Source of the DNA: Frankiaceae bacterium
Lineage (GTDB): Bacteria; Actinomycetota; Actinomycetes; Frankiales; Frankiaceae
Assembly (NCBI GenBank): GCA_017882765.1
Contig: JADGOW010000003.1
Location: 1 to 34,850, forward strand
Direction: 5' to 3'
DNA length: 34,850 nt
The notes beneath the pieces were generated by a model. It was not told where the DNA came from, searched no databases, and was given only the letters and a program-made list of their open reading frames with translations. This document shows positions 9,619-19,685 of this stretch, piece after piece. Position numbers and translations under genes: made by a program. The first letter of the stretch is position 1. Every line of letters begins with the position of its first letter.

Positions 9619-9666
9619 CCCGCACCCGCACCCGCACCCGCACCCGCACCCGCACCCGCACCCGCA
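9619..9666. repeat. CCCGCA hexamer microsatellite, 8 units
   Basis: Eight consecutive cccgca units just after recR. Confidence 0.95.
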
Positions 9667-9789
9667 CGGCGCCCCCGCACCGCGCACCCGCCCGGTCCGA
9701 TTGGTCCGTTTCCCGGCACACAGCAGCACAAGATCGGTCCCGTTCGCGACGAATGCCCCATCTGAAGACCGGGACAAATCGCCTTCGTG

Positions 9790-9809
9790 GTGCCGACGTG
9801 TGTCGGCAC
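9790..9809. repeat. Perfect 8-bp stem hairpin, GTGT loop
   Basis: gtgccgac-gtgt-gtcggcac. Confidence 0.85.
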
Positions 9810-9948
9810 TGAACGGACTGACATTCCGAGCGGCCCCGGTCGGGTGGGCGGCCGTGCAGTGGCGTGCACCACCCCCGTGTCGGTGGAGCAGGCCCAGATG
9901 CGCGCCCACTCTTCCGCTCGCCAGCTCGCGCCGTCCGTCTCGGTGCCG

Positions 9949-10497
9949 TCAGGTGTGCTGCTCGCGCTGCAGCGCCTTCTCGGGCGGGGGATGCCATGCC
10001 AGGTGATGCCCTGATTTATTGCGTTCGGCCTCCGCCTTGATGCTGCACAGCGAAGTGAGAATGCCTCGGCGCTGTTTCTTGGGGAGGCGGCACACCTTGT
10101 AGAAGAGCCTTAGGCTACCGGCGCCCTTTCTCGGCTCGATCACCTGCATCTGGTGCTCCAGGCGCGTCCCGCCGCCTTCAGGAATCAGCCCGTAACGCCA
10201 GAAGACGCGACCACCTTCGCCTCTGTTGCGCTCCTTCATGGGAGGGAACGACACCCATCGGAGCTCGCGCTCCGGATCCACGGCGAGGATGTCGGAAGGG
10301 GCGTCGAATCTTTGCGGTCCGAATCGCTCATGCGCCACGAAGCTGCGCCCGGGCGCGACTGGGCCGTCGAACTCGACGGCCTTCGTGATGCTCTTGGGCC
10401 CCGCGAATTCGGGATGTCGCCGGATGTCGGTGACCAGTGCCCATACGGTGGCCGGGGGGGCGTCCACGAGCACGTTCTCGGTGATGTCGACCAGCAT
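9949..10497 (-). CDS. SRPBCC (polyketide cyclase/dehydrase-like) family protein
   Basis: MLVDITENVLVDAPPATVWALVTDIRRHPEFAGPKSITKAVEFDGPVAPGRSFVAHERFG...; ATG 10497 selected inside the longer ORF. Confidence 0.8.
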   Translation of the reverse strand: MLVDITENVLVDAPPATVWALVTDIRRHPEFAGPKSITKAVEFDGPVAPGRSFVAHERFGPQRFDAPSDILAVDPERELRWVSFPPMKERNRGEGGRVFWRYGLIPEGGGTRLEHQMQVIEPRKGAGSLRLFYKVCRLPKKQRRGILTSLCSIKAEAERNKSGHHLAWHPPPEKALQREQHT

Positions 10498-10650
10498 CGC
10501 TATCTCCCGGGTCCGGCCGGTCACTGGGGCCATTTCCGAGTGTGCCTTACCGCTCCCGTACCGGGTACGCCGGGCGGCTGAGGACTGTGCGTACGCTCGT
10601 CCGCACGGGACCGATCGCGGGTGTCCGCGCGTGCGGCGGGGAGGGTGACG

Positions 10651-11109
10651 ATGTTGGTCACGACCCACGTGTTCGTCGGCGCCCTGATCGGGCTGGCAAT
10701 GCCCAACCCGGTGTCGGCTTTTGCCGCCGGGGCCAGCAGTCATCTCGCACTCGACGCCGTGCCCCATTGGGGGCCCCTGCCCGAGGCGGATTGGTATCCC
10801 GTCGCGCGCGCGGACGGGCTCGCCGGGCTGTCCTCGATCCTCACCTGCGCCGTGGTGACCCCCCGCCGCCGGCTTCCAGGTGTGCTTGCTGGCATCGCGG
10901 GCTCGGCCGTGGTCGACATGGACAAGCCGATGGGCTACTGGTTCGGACGCAGCCCGTGGCCGGGCTGGTTCGATCGGTTCCACGTCTGGGTCCAGCGCGA
11001 GGCCCCGACCAGGCTGCCTCGCGACGTGGCGGTCTGCGCGGTGGTCGGCGGGGTGACCGTGGCGGTGTTGTGGCTGTCCGGCCGCCAGGCCCGAGCGAGG
11101 TGTCCTTGA
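10651..11109 (+). CDS. Small integral membrane protein of unknown function (HLALDAVPHW motif; membrane metal-dependent-hydrolase-like)
   Basis: MLVTTHVFVGALIGLAMPNPVSAFAAGASSHLALDAVPHWGPLPEADWYPVARADGLAGLSSILTCAVVTP... Confidence 0.65.
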   Translation: MLVTTHVFVGALIGLAMPNPVSAFAAGASSHLALDAVPHWGPLPEADWYPVARADGLAGLSSILTCAVVTPRRRLPGVLAGIAGSAVVDMDKPMGYWFGRSPWPGWFDRFHVWVQREAPTRLPRDVAVCAVVGGVTVAVLWLSGRQARARCP

Positions 11110-11178
11110 GGGTGGGGCACGAGGTGGCGAGCAGGATGACCCGCCGGTTCCCGAAGTCATACCAATCGGGCAACCGGC

Positions 11179-11205
11179 GCAAAGGGTGCAAAGGGTGCAA
11201 AGGGT
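11179..11205. repeat. GCAAAGGGT 9-bp tandem repeat x3
   Basis: gcaaagggtgcaaagggtgcaaagggt. Confidence 0.95.
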
Positions 11206-11301
11206 GTGGTCACGGTGGCGGTTGGGACGAGACCTTCGCCGGCCCGGCCAGGCGAGGCTTACCGCGGCAGGGGCGCGGCCGCGCTGCGTAGCCTTGTCGC
11301 C

Positions 11302-12594
11302 GTGGGCTTGGTGGTACAGAAGTACGGCGGTTCGTCGGTGGCCGATGCCGAGCGCATCAGGCGTGTCGCCGAGCGCATCGTCGCGGTGCGCAAGCGCGGG
11401 GACAGCGTCGTCGTCGTGGTCTCCGCGATGGGCGACACGACCGATGAGCTGCTCGCCCTCGCTCAGCAGGTGTCCCCGCTGCCCCAGGCGCGCGAGCTGG
11501 ACATGCTGCTCACAGCGGGCGAGCGGATCAGCATGGCCCTGCTCGCCATGGCGATCTCCAGCCTGGGGCTGAAGGCCCGCTCGTTCACCGGCTCTCAGGC
11601 CGGTATGATCACCGATTCAGCGCACGGCCGGGCCCGGATCATCGACGTCACTCCCGGCCGCATCCGTGCCGCGCTGGAAGAGGGTGCGATCGCCATCGTC
11701 GCCGGGTTCCAGGGGGTCAGCCAGGACACCAAGGACGTCACGACGCTCGGCCGCGGCGGCTCGGACACGACCGCCGTCGCTCTCGCCGCATCCCTGCACG
11801 CGGATGTCTGTGAGATCTACACCGACGTCGACGGGGTGTTCACCGCCGATCCGCGCATCGTGCCGCACGCCCGCAAGCTCGACCGCGTGTCCTACGAGGA
11901 GATGCTGGAGTTGGCGGCGATGGGGGCCAAGGTCCTGATGTTGCGTTGCGTCGAGTATGCGCGGCGCTACGACGTGCCGGTGCACGTCCGCTCGTCGTTC
12001 TCGGCCCACGACGGCACTCTCGTGACCGCGAAGGCAGCCATCCAGAGCACGGAGGAGACCGTGGAGCACGCCATCATCAGCGGAGTCGCGCACGATCGCA
12101 GCGAGGCAAAGGTGACGGTCGTGGGGTGTCCCGACAAGCCGGGCGTCGCGGCCTCGGTCTTCCGCGCGCTCGCGGACGCCGGCGTCAACCTCGACATGAT
12201 CGTCCAGGTCGGCAGCGTCTCGGTCGGGACGGCGTCGCAGGCGGGCCGCGCCGACATCTCCTTCACCGTGCCCGAGGCGGACGGCGCCCACGCGATCCAG
12301 GCGCTGGAGAAGGTGCGGCCGGAGATCGGGTTCGAGCGGACCGTCTATGACGAGCACATCGGTAAGGTGTCGCTGATCGGGGCGGGGATGAAGTCGCATC
12401 CCGGGGTGTCGGCGACCTTCTTCGGCGCCCTGGCGGACGCCGGGATCAACGTCGAGATCATCTCGACGTCGGAGATCCGCATTAGCGTGGTGGTCAGGGA
12501 TTCGGACGTGCCCGGCGCGGTGCGCTCGGTCCACGACGCGTTCGAGTTGGGCGGCGAGGACGAGGCGATGGTGTACGCGGGGAGCGGGCGATGA
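11302..12594 (+). CDS. lysC: Aspartate kinase
   Basis: [41 protein letters not shown], and ACT domains ending [18 protein letters not shown] 11302 chosen. Confidence 0.97.
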   Translation: MGLVVQKYGGSSVADAERIRRVAERIVAVRKRGDSVVVVVSAMGDTTDELLALAQQVSPLPQARELDMLLTAGERISMALLAMAISSLGLKARSFTGSQAGMITDSAHGRARIIDVTPGRIRAALEEGAIAIVAGFQGVSQDTKDVTTLGRGGSDTTAVALAASLHADVCEIYTDVDGVFTADPRIVPHARKLDRVSYEEMLELAAMGAKVLMLRCVEYARRYDVPVHVRSSFSAHDGTLVTAKAAIQSTEETVEHAIISGVAHDRSEAKVTVVGCPDKPGVAASVFRALADAGVNLDMIVQVGSVSVGTASQAGRADISFTVPEADGAHAIQALEKVRPEIGFERTVYDEHIGKVSLIGAGMKSHPGVSATFFGALADAGINVEIISTSEIRISVVVRDSDVPGAVRSVHDAFELGGEDEAMVYAGSGR

Positions 12595-13646
12595 GCGCCC
12601 GGCCGGGCCCACGGCTTGCGGTGGTCGGTGCGACCGGTGCCGTCGGTGGGGTGATGCTGTCGCTGCTCGATGAGCGGCCCGCGCACTGGGGCGACATCCG
12701 GCTGGTGGCCTCCGCCCGCAGCGCCGGCCGGCGGCTGAGCGTGCGGGGCGAGCAGGTCGAGGTCAGGGCTCTGTCGCCGGAGGTCTTCGACGGGGTCGAC
12801 GTGGCCGTCTTCGACGTGCCCGACGAGGTGTCAAAGCAGTGGGCCCCGGTGGCGGCAGCGCACGGCGCGGTCGCGGTCGACAACAGCGGCGCGTTCCGGA
12901 TGGATCCGGACGTTCCGCTCGTCGTTCCCGAGGTCAACCCGCAGGCGGTGGACGATCGTCCGCGCGGCATCATCAGCAACCCGAACTGCACGACCCTCTC
13001 GATGATCGTCGCGATCGGCGCGCTGCACCGGCGCTACGGTGTCGAGGCGCTTGTCGTCGCGAGCTACCAGGCGGCCAGCGGGGCCGGCCAAGCCGGCATC
13101 GACACGCTCTACGACCAGATCGAGGCGGTGGCCGGGGCCCGTGACGTCGGGCAGGTCGCCGGGGACGTCCGCAAGAGCGTCGGCGGCGCGCTGGGGCCCT
13201 TCCCCGCGCCGCTGGCACTCAACGTCGTCCCCTGGGCGGGCTCGGCGAAGCCGGACGGGTGGACCTCGGAGGAGCTGAAGGTCCGCAACGAATCCCGCAA
13301 GATTCTCGGGCTTCCCGACCTGCGGGTTTCGGCGACCTGCGTGCGGGTGCCGGTCGTGACCACGCACTCGCTCGCAGTCCACGCCGAGTTCGCGAGCGAG
13401 GTGTCAGCCGCGGAGGCACGCGATGTTCTGCGGGCCGCGTCAGGGGTCGTGGTTCTCGACGATCCGGCGGGGACGGAGTTCCCCACGCCGGCCGACGTCG
13501 TCGGGACCGACCCGACGTACGTGGGTCGCATTCGGCGGGCGCTGGACGATCCAAAGGCGCTCGATCTGTTCCTGTGCGGCGACAACCTTCGCAAGGGGGC
13601 CGCGCTGAACACCCTCCAGATCGCCGAGATGGTCTCCGGCGGCTGA
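12591..13646 (+). CDS. asd: Aspartate-semialdehyde dehydrogenase
   Basis: [22 protein letters not shown], active-site [21 protein letters not shown] overlap with lysC. Confidence 0.97.
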   Translation: MSARPGPRLAVVGATGAVGGVMLSLLDERPAHWGDIRLVASARSAGRRLSVRGEQVEVRALSPEVFDGVDVAVFDVPDEVSKQWAPVAAAHGAVAVDNSGAFRMDPDVPLVVPEVNPQAVDDRPRGIISNPNCTTLSMIVAIGALHRRYGVEALVVASYQAASGAGQAGIDTLYDQIEAVAGARDVGQVAGDVRKSVGGALGPFPAPLALNVVPWAGSAKPDGWTSEELKVRNESRKILGLPDLRVSATCVRVPVVTTHSLAVHAEFASEVSAAEARDVLRAASGVVVLDDPAGTEFPTPADVVGTDPTYVGRIRRALDDPKALDLFLCGDNLRKGAALNTLQIAEMVSGG

Positions 13647-13695
13647 CTCGGGCGGGCATCGCCCGCACGGCGGTGGGTGCGCTGACCTCGCCTGC

Positions 13696-14721
13696 CTATC
13701 GTTCGGCGACTCGGCTGAGCGCATTCGAGACGAGCATGCCGTTCTGCGAGAGCACGTCGAGCCAGTGGTTCATCCGCTCGGCGTTCGTCGTGTCCCGCCA
13801 GTGTCGGAAGAGGTCTCGGGCATCGTCGACGGGCAGGCGGCCGGGAGGGTCGTGGATCTCAAGCGTGAAAGAGGCGCCCTGCGGGCCGCGCGTTTCGGCG
13901 GCCGTCGTGACGATCGCCTCCAGGCCGCCGGCGCCGTAGAGCAGGTCGAGCGATCTGCGCCCGCCGAACGCGAAGGGCACCGGCAGCCGGGTGAGGAAGC
14001 TGGCATGGTCGGCAAGCCCCGGGCGCAGTGGATGCCCGTCATGCAGGTGGAAGTGCAGCGGCCCGCCGAGCAGAGCGAGGCCTCGGATGAGGTCCAGGAC
14101 GGTGCCCAGCGCGGAGCGCACGGCGGCCTGGACGTCGTCGACCAACTCCGGTAGCCGCGGGTCCGTGGTGGTCAAGGTGGTGACATCGAGTCCCGGGTGC
14201 CGGTGGCCGAACGTGGTGCGGGCCGCCCGGATGCCGACGTGGCCGACATCCAGGCAGATGCCGGCCGTGGGAATCGGCGCGAGCCGCTCCGCCACCGCAA
14301 GGAACCGGCCTGGATCGAGCCCGGCTGCGTACTCGAGCCACAGGCGCGGTGGCCCCGGCAGGCTCCGGAACCGGCCGTCGAGGTAGGAGACGGCCTCGGC
14401 TAGATCGTCGATGCGGTCGGCCATCTGCGCCCGGTCATGGGCCACGAAGCCATCGACCCGCCCGGCGAACCGGACGGCGAGCTGTTCCACCTTCTCGCGG
14501 TCGCGCGGCACGAGCAGGTTGATGCCGCGGCTGAGGTGCACGACCGGCGCAGTCGCTGCCGCCGGCGCGTAGGTGAGGACCCAGGAGAGTTCGTCGGCGT
14601 TGTCGGCGTAGACCTCAGCGGCGAGGCCTGCCTCCTCGAATCGTCGCCGGGCCAGTTCGAGGAGCGCGTCGTCCCCGCCGATCCGCTTCTGGAACAGGGC
14701 ACGGATCACTGGCGCCGTCAT
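13696..14721 (-). CDS. Xylose-isomerase-like TIM-barrel protein
   Basis: MTAPVIRALFQKRIGGDDALLELARRRFEEAGL...AGICLDVGHVGIRAARTTFG...LHFHLHDGHPLRPGLADH...FTLEIHDP. ATGA overlap with the upstream gene. Confidence 0.65.
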   Translation of the reverse strand: MTAPVIRALFQKRIGGDDALLELARRRFEEAGLAAEVYADNADELSWVLTYAPAAATAPVVHLSRGINLLVPRDREKVEQLAVRFAGRVDGFVAHDRAQMADRIDDLAEAVSYLDGRFRSLPGPPRLWLEYAAGLDPGRFLAVAERLAPIPTAGICLDVGHVGIRAARTTFGHRHPGLDVTTLTTTDPRLPELVDDVQAAVRSALGTVLDLIRGLALLGGPLHFHLHDGHPLRPGLADHASFLTRLPVPFAFGGRRSLDLLYGAGGLEAIVTTAAETRGPQGASFTLEIHDPPGRLPVDDARDLFRHWRDTTNAERMNHWLDVLSQNGMLVSNALSRVAER

Positions 14722-15692
14722 CGGCCACCAGATGTCGCGCTGCTGTGCCGGCGTCCCCGCATCGGGGCGGCCTGTTCCCCAGACGGGTACACGAGTTCGG
14801 CTGCCTGCTGCGTCGACGGGACGGCGAACAAGTGCAGCGACTGGTCCTTCTTCCGGCACCGTGCGGGTTGTGTCGGCTTCGCTTTGTCCGAGACCACGGC
14901 GAGGCGGTCGGCGCCGAGCCACGCGACACCCTCCGGGGTTGCGTACACCGTCTTGCCCTGCGCATCGCGCGGGAATCCGAACACCGCGCCCTCGTCCACG
15001 ACGTCCCAGCCGGACGCAGTCAGCGTCCCGAGCCAGAGGGCCGACGAGGCCTGGGAGACGACCGCCACGCGCTCGCCGTCGACAGCCAGGCTGCTGTAGT
15101 CCTCGAAGGGCAGCGATTTCGGGAGCCGAATGGTGGCGGCACGAGCCCAGTCGCGACCTTCCCTTGCGAAGACGTGCACCCGCCCGCCGCCGGTCCGCCG
15201 CCCCGCCGCTCCGCCCTTGCACCTGTTGCCTTCGCAGGAGGCGAGCAAGAACCGCTCGCCCTCGCGGCTGACGAGGGTGAGCCCCTCGATGCCCTTGTTG
15301 GGCGTCTCGAGCGGCAGGTCGAGCCAACCCGAGCTGACGTGCCGGAACGTTGAGTCGTATTCCCGAACCTTCGCCATGAATCGGTTGCCCCGGCGCCGCG
15401 CCTCGACCAGAAGGAAGAAGTCGCCGGTGGCAGGGTCGTGGGCGATGTCCTCGTAGCCGACGTCGCGCCCGCGCCCGGCGTCGATGAGCACGTTGTCGGG
15501 CGCGGCGGGTTCCAGCTCGGTGGATATCCGCCCGACGCGGGTCGTGTTGTCGAAGATGATGTAGCAGACGCTTCCCACCGCAACGACGCCACTGGCCTCG
15601 AAGCGCTCGGTGTCGGGCGCGCCCAGCAGGCGTGCGATCTTCGCCTCACCGAGCAGCTGCAGCGACCCGGCATCGGCGGGTGCAGCCATCAC
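14718..15692 (-). CDS. Esterase-like/phytase-like beta-propeller protein
   Basis: FEASGVVAVGSVCYIIFDNTTRVGRI...DVGYEDIAHDPATGDFFLLVEARR...NKGIEGLTLVSREGERFLLASCEGNRC. Confidence 0.65.
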   Translation of the reverse strand: MMAAPADAGSLQLLGEAKIARLLGAPDTERFEASGVVAVGSVCYIIFDNTTRVGRISTELEPAAPDNVLIDAGRGRDVGYEDIAHDPATGDFFLLVEARRRGNRFMAKVREYDSTFRHVSSGWLDLPLETPNKGIEGLTLVSREGERFLLASCEGNRCKGGAAGRRTGGGRVHVFAREGRDWARAATIRLPKSLPFEDYSSLAVDGERVAVVSQASSALWLGTLTASGWDVVDEGAVFGFPRDAQGKTVYATPEGVAWLGADRLAVVSDKAKPTQPARCRKKDQSLHLFAVPSTQQAAELVYPSGEQAAPMRGRRHSSATSGGR

Positions 15693-15701
15693 CGGTGCGC
15701 C

Positions 15702-17282
15702 CTAGGGAAGGGCTTCGAAGGCGGCTGGGAAGGTCGCGCCACTTGCGCCGCTCGGGTACTCGGCGCGCAGTTTCTGCAACTGCTCTCCTGCCCGGTCCCG
15801 GCGCATGTGCACGTAGTGGACAACACCTTCGATTCTGGCGCCACCCTTGGAAAGCTCCTCGTGCTTGCAGCCGCACCGGTACACCTCGTCATTGGTGAAT
15901 TGCCGTCCGGTGGACGCGGCCCCGAACGGTGTGGCCGACTCGGCGAAGGCAGCCTTCGAAACCCGGGCCCACAGCCCGCCTGTGTCGTCGAGGCCGGTCT
16001 CGGTGGCGATGGCATCCGGGGTGAACGACGTGCTCACCATGTGCTCGACGTAGTCGAGGTAGTACTGGCACAGATCGTGGTTGCGCAGCAGGTTCTGTAC
16101 GAGCGGGATGTGTGAACGGCGCGTTCGCGAGTTGTTGGCCCGCCAATAGGCGGCCGTATTGCCGGCGGGATCGAGGAGGTCGGTGTACTGCCACGGCGTC
16201 CCGAAGAAGTCGATCCCGAAGCTGTTGTCGTAGTCCCACGGGATGAAGGTGAAGTACGGCGTATTCATGAAGCCGTCGGGAGCGCCGCTGCGGCCCGAGT
16301 TGTAGAGGTAGTAGTTCGCGGGCGTGGCGAAGTAATTGTCCCAGCTGCCGAGTAACACGTTCGTCGCCGCCCACCGTAGGAAGGCCTTGACGTTGAGGAC
16401 GCTCTCCAGCGAGGTGCGGAACGCGTCGGTGCCGAATCGCGCATCGCCGCCCGGCAGCCCGATGCCGTCGATGGCCCTGGTGAGGGCGGCAAGGTCGTCG
16501 TAGGTGTTGGCCGCAGATTCGTCCTCGTTGGTCTTGAGCCGGTACGCGCGATCGTCCGGCTTACCGGAGAAGTACTGGCGACCGCTGTCGTCGCCGTTCG
16601 CGCCGACGCGGTGCTCCAGCGTCGCGCAGCCGATGTCGCCGCAGTAGGCCTTGTACAGGTTGCCCTTGTGGTTCTTGCCGTAGTGGTCCTTGAGGAAGCG
16701 CTTGTCCACCTGCTCGATCAGCGAGAACAGGCCGCGGTAGCCGCCGTTGATGGTCAGCTTGGCGTAGGTGTGCCGGGCTGCGGGGATGCCGGCCGCTGCG
16801 AGGTAGCGCCAGGCCAATGCCTCGCGCATCTGGGAGGGGTCGTTGTACATGGCCTTGAGGTTGAAAGTGGCCTGGCCGCCCAGGGCGTCGCCCGGACCGT
16901 CGAAGCGGGCCTTCCACGAGCGCTTCGGGGCTCGAAGGGTTCGGTTGCCGCTGTTCATGAGGGAGAACGTCGTTGTGGCAAACAGCGCGGCGTCGGGGAG
17001 GACGACGGGAATGGTGCTGTCCTGTGGGTCGGCCGCGGCCACGAGCAGCCGCGCCGCGCCCGATGACTGCACCGGCTGCTCGGGGGTCAACTTGTCCGCC
17101 GGCCAGTCGCTGACCTGGACGAGGTACATCGCCCCGCCGTAGAACCCACCGGCTTGCTTCGCAGTCTCGCGCTCGGCCACCGCCACGCCGCCCGCGGCCG
17201 TCTTCCGGGTGCCGGCCTTCCCCGCAGGTCCTGACCTGCCGCCCCCACCGCTCTTGCCCTGACCTGCAGCAATGTCCGTCAC
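15702..17282 (-). CDS. CotH kinase family protein
   Basis: NRTLRAPKRSWKARFDGPG..., YRGLFSLIEQVDKRFLKDHYG, FTFIPWDYDNSFGIDFFG match the CotH-family Lys and DxDxxFG regions. Start uncertain: GTG 17282, or further upstream to 17438. Confidence 0.85.
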   Translation of the reverse strand: MTDIAAGQGKSGGGGRSGPAGKAGTRKTAAGGVAVAERETAKQAGGFYGGAMYLVQVSDWPADKLTPEQPVQSSGAARLLVAAADPQDSTIPVVLPDAALFATTTFSLMNSGNRTLRAPKRSWKARFDGPGDALGGQATFNLKAMYNDPSQMREALAWRYLAAAGIPAARHTYAKLTINGGYRGLFSLIEQVDKRFLKDHYGKNHKGNLYKAYCGDIGCATLEHRVGANGDDSGRQYFSGKPDDRAYRLKTNEDESAANTYDDLAALTRAIDGIGLPGGDARFGTDAFRTSLESVLNVKAFLRWAATNVLLGSWDNYFATPANYYLYNSGRSGAPDGFMNTPYFTFIPWDYDNSFGIDFFGTPWQYTDLLDPAGNTAAYWRANNSRTRRSHIPLVQNLLRNHDLCQYYLDYVEHMVSTSFTPDAIATETGLDDTGGLWARVSKAAFAESATPFGAASTGRQFTNDEVYRCGCKHEELSKGGARIEGVVHYVHMRRDRAGEQLQKLRAEYPSGASGATFPAAFEALP

Positions 17283-17507
17283 GGCAGCCCTCCTCGAAGC
17301 GTGTGAACCGGGCTGCGGCCCCGGGAAGGCGACAGGCTCGGCGGTTTCCTGCAGCAGACCGTGCGCCATCGTCGACACCCGCACTCCTCGTGTCAATGCC
17401 CTTGCGACGGCGGCCCGCGACGGCGCCGGGGAACCCAAGCAACGCAGGACATCTGGGCGCAGCCCGGACGGCGGGACAGGGCGCCGACGGCTGATCGCCG
17501 CCGCTGC

Positions 17508-17726
17508 TCAGGGGAGGCGGGTAACCACCCGTACGGTGCCCGCCTGCGGGCCCGAGCGAGCCTGCACGATCTCGAATTCGACCGTCTGGCCTTCCTCGAG
17601 TGTCTTGAACCCGTCCATCTCGATGGCGCTGTACTCGACGAAGAGATCCTCGGGGAGCCCGCCCTCCATGCGGATCATTCCGTACCCCTTCTCGGAGTTG
17701 AACCACCTGACGGTGCCGTGCGACAT
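17508..17726 (-). CDS. Cold shock domain protein
   Basis: [55 protein letters not shown]. Confidence 0.93.
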   Translation of the reverse strand: MSHGTVRWFNSEKGYGMIRMEGGLPEDLFVEYSAIEMDGFKTLEEGQTVEFEIVQARSGPQAGTVRVVTRLP

Positions 17727-17906
17727 GGCCCTCCATTCTTCTTCCCGCCCCAGTGTCTTCCCGCCCCGCTGACGGGAGCGGCACTCTCTCACGCCGCTGC
17801 CCACACTGCCGAACCGTGGACGCACGCACTGCCAGACGCGCCGCCGTCGATACCCCCGTCCGATGCCCCATTCGTACCGAGCACCCAGCCAGAACGCGCC
17901 CGCGGG

Positions 17907-19685
17907 TCAGTCCGGTGGCATCTGGCGCGCGAGGAAGTCGAGCTCAGCGCGCATCTGGCGCACCCGCTCCTCGAGCACCAATGAGCCGTGACCGGCGTCG
18001 AATCGGTAGATCTCGACCGTCCTGCCGATCCCGCGCAGCTGCTCCACGTAGCGTTCGACCTGCCGGATGGGACATCGCGGGTCGTTGTCGCCGGCCAGGA
18101 TCAGCACCGGGGCTCGCACGCTTTCCGCGTACGTGATCGGGTTCGCCTTGCGATAGGCGTCGGGGACCTCCGCCGGCGAGCCGCCGAACAAGGCCCGGTC
18201 GAACGCCCGCAGCGCCTCCATCTCGTCCTCGTAGGCGGCCACGTAGTCGGCGACCGGCACCGCCGCGGACCCGGCCGCCCACAGCTCGGGCTGAATCCCC
18301 AGCCCCAGCAGGGTGAGGTACCCGCCCCAGGACGCTCCGGCGAGGGCGGTCCGCTGCCCGTCCACGCCACCGTCCGCGACGAGTGCGGCTCGTACCGCGG
18401 CGACGTCCTCGAGCTCGGTGTTGCCGGGGGCGGCCTCCAGGGCATCGCGCCAGGCGGTGCCGTACCCGGTGGAGCCGCGGTAGTTCACGCAGACCACCGC
18501 GTAGCCGGCATCGACGAGCGCAGAGACATCCGGTGCGTAGCTGTCCTGGTCGTGGGCTTCAGGACCGCCGTGCAAGAGGAAGACGGCGGGATGGGGCGGC
18601 TGCCGCCCGGGCCGCGCCAGCAGGGCATGGATCGTCCCGCCCGGCCCCGGCACGTCGACGTCGACGAAACCCGCTCCCGGCGGCGGCGTCGGGCCCGCGG
18701 GGGCCACCACCACGGTGCCGTCGAGGTCGAGCACCTGCGGGGGTTGAACCCCCGAGCTGAACGACAGCCATACGGCGCCGTCCGGGCGCGCGGTGGCCGC
18801 CGCAATCACTCCCGGCGGTGTATCCAGCCGCTGCAGGCGCCGGGCGCTCAGGTCGTACCGGTAGAGCTCGGTGCGGGCCCGTACCTGGTGCGACAGGAGA
18901 AGCGCGCGCCCGTCCGGGTACCAGGACGCGTCGACCTCGCCGGGCAGGTCGAGGCCCAGTTCGTCGGTGACACCGGTGTCGGGGTCCCAGATGAGCACGC
19001 TCGGCCGGCCTTGCCGCTCGTGCCCGACAAGGAGCCGGTTGTCGACCGGCGAGAAGCCCTCGACGGCCAGCCCCTTGCCCGGGCCGTCCCACAGGTCAGC
19101 CAGCGTGCTGCCGTCCAGGCGCAGGACCCGCACCGCCGGGTGCCGCGAGTCGCCGTGCTCGCTGTGGGAGAAGGCAAGGAGCCTGCCGTCCGGGGAGATT
19201 TCGCCCGCCGCGGCGTCCTCCCGCGAGGAGTAGACGAGCGTGGCGATCCCCTCGCCCCTCCGGTCGCTCTGCTGCCGGTCGCCCTTGCGGTCGATCAACC
19301 ACAACTGCGTGCCCGCGTCGTCCACTCGGCCCGCGAGCGCCATCCCGGCGGGGCCGAATCCGAGCCCGGCGGGGTAGCCGGGCGCCAGCTCGGGCGCGGC
19401 CGGGACGGGTGGACCTGATCCATCGAACGGCTCGGTCATCCAGATGCCGAACTCGTCACCGTCCTGGTCCGCGAACCACCAGATCTCGGCTCCGGACGGA
19501 TCGACAGCGGTGAGGTAGGTGCCGTGCGGCCGCGAGGTCACCTGCCGCCGGGTACCGGCAGCCGCGTCCCAGGCGTAGACCTCCCAGGTTCCGCTCTCGC
19601 TGGACTTGAGGACGCATATTTGCGGCGCGTGCAACGCCCACTGCGGCAGGGTCATCCGAGGGGCGCGAAAGCGCTCCTCCCACAT
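17907..19685 (-). CDS. S9 family (prolyl-oligopeptidase-like) serine peptidase
   Basis: C-terminal alpha/beta-hydrolase: PHPAVFLLHGGPEAHDQDSYAPDVSALVDAGYAVVCVNYRGSTGYG...ALAGASWGGYLTLLGLG...DAGHGS. N-terminal WD-like propeller. Confidence 0.92.
   Translation of the reverse strand: MWEERFRAPRMTLPQWALHAPQICVLKSSESGTWEVYAWDAAAGTRRQVTSRPHGTYLTAVDPSGAEIWWFADQDGDEFGIWMTEPFDGSGPPVPAAPELAPGYPAGLGFGPAGMALAGRVDDAGTQLWLIDRKGDRQQSDRRGEGIATLVYSSREDAAAGEISPDGRLLAFSHSEHGDSRHPAVRVLRLDGSTLADLWDGPGKGLAVEGFSPVDNRLLVGHERQGRPSVLIWDPDTGVTDELGLDLPGEVDASWYPDGRALLLSHQVRARTELYRYDLSARRLQRLDTPPGVIAAATARPDGAVWLSFSSGVQPPQVLDLDGTVVVAPAGPTPPPGAGFVDVDVPGPGGTIHALLARPGRQPPHPAVFLLHGGPEAHDQDSYAPDVSALVDAGYAVVCVNYRGSTGYGTAWRDALEAAPGNTELEDVAAVRAALVADGGVDGQRTALAGASWGGYLTLLGLGIQPELWAAGSAAVPVADYVAAYEDEMEALRAFDRALFGGSPAEVPDAYRKANPITYAESVRAPVLILAGDNDPRCPIRQVERYVEQLRGIGRTVEIYRFDAGHGSLVLEERVRQMRAELDFLARQMPPD

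Noticed and set aside
9619-9666. CRISPR-like array
   Set aside because: Pure 6-bp microsatellite with no spacers; no cas genes in the window.
14722-15327. N-terminal part of the 543-aa ORF 13696-15327 as a TIM-barrel extension
   Set aside because: Low-complexity sequence overlapping the well-supported beta-propeller frame. ATG 14721 with ATGA coupling is the better start.
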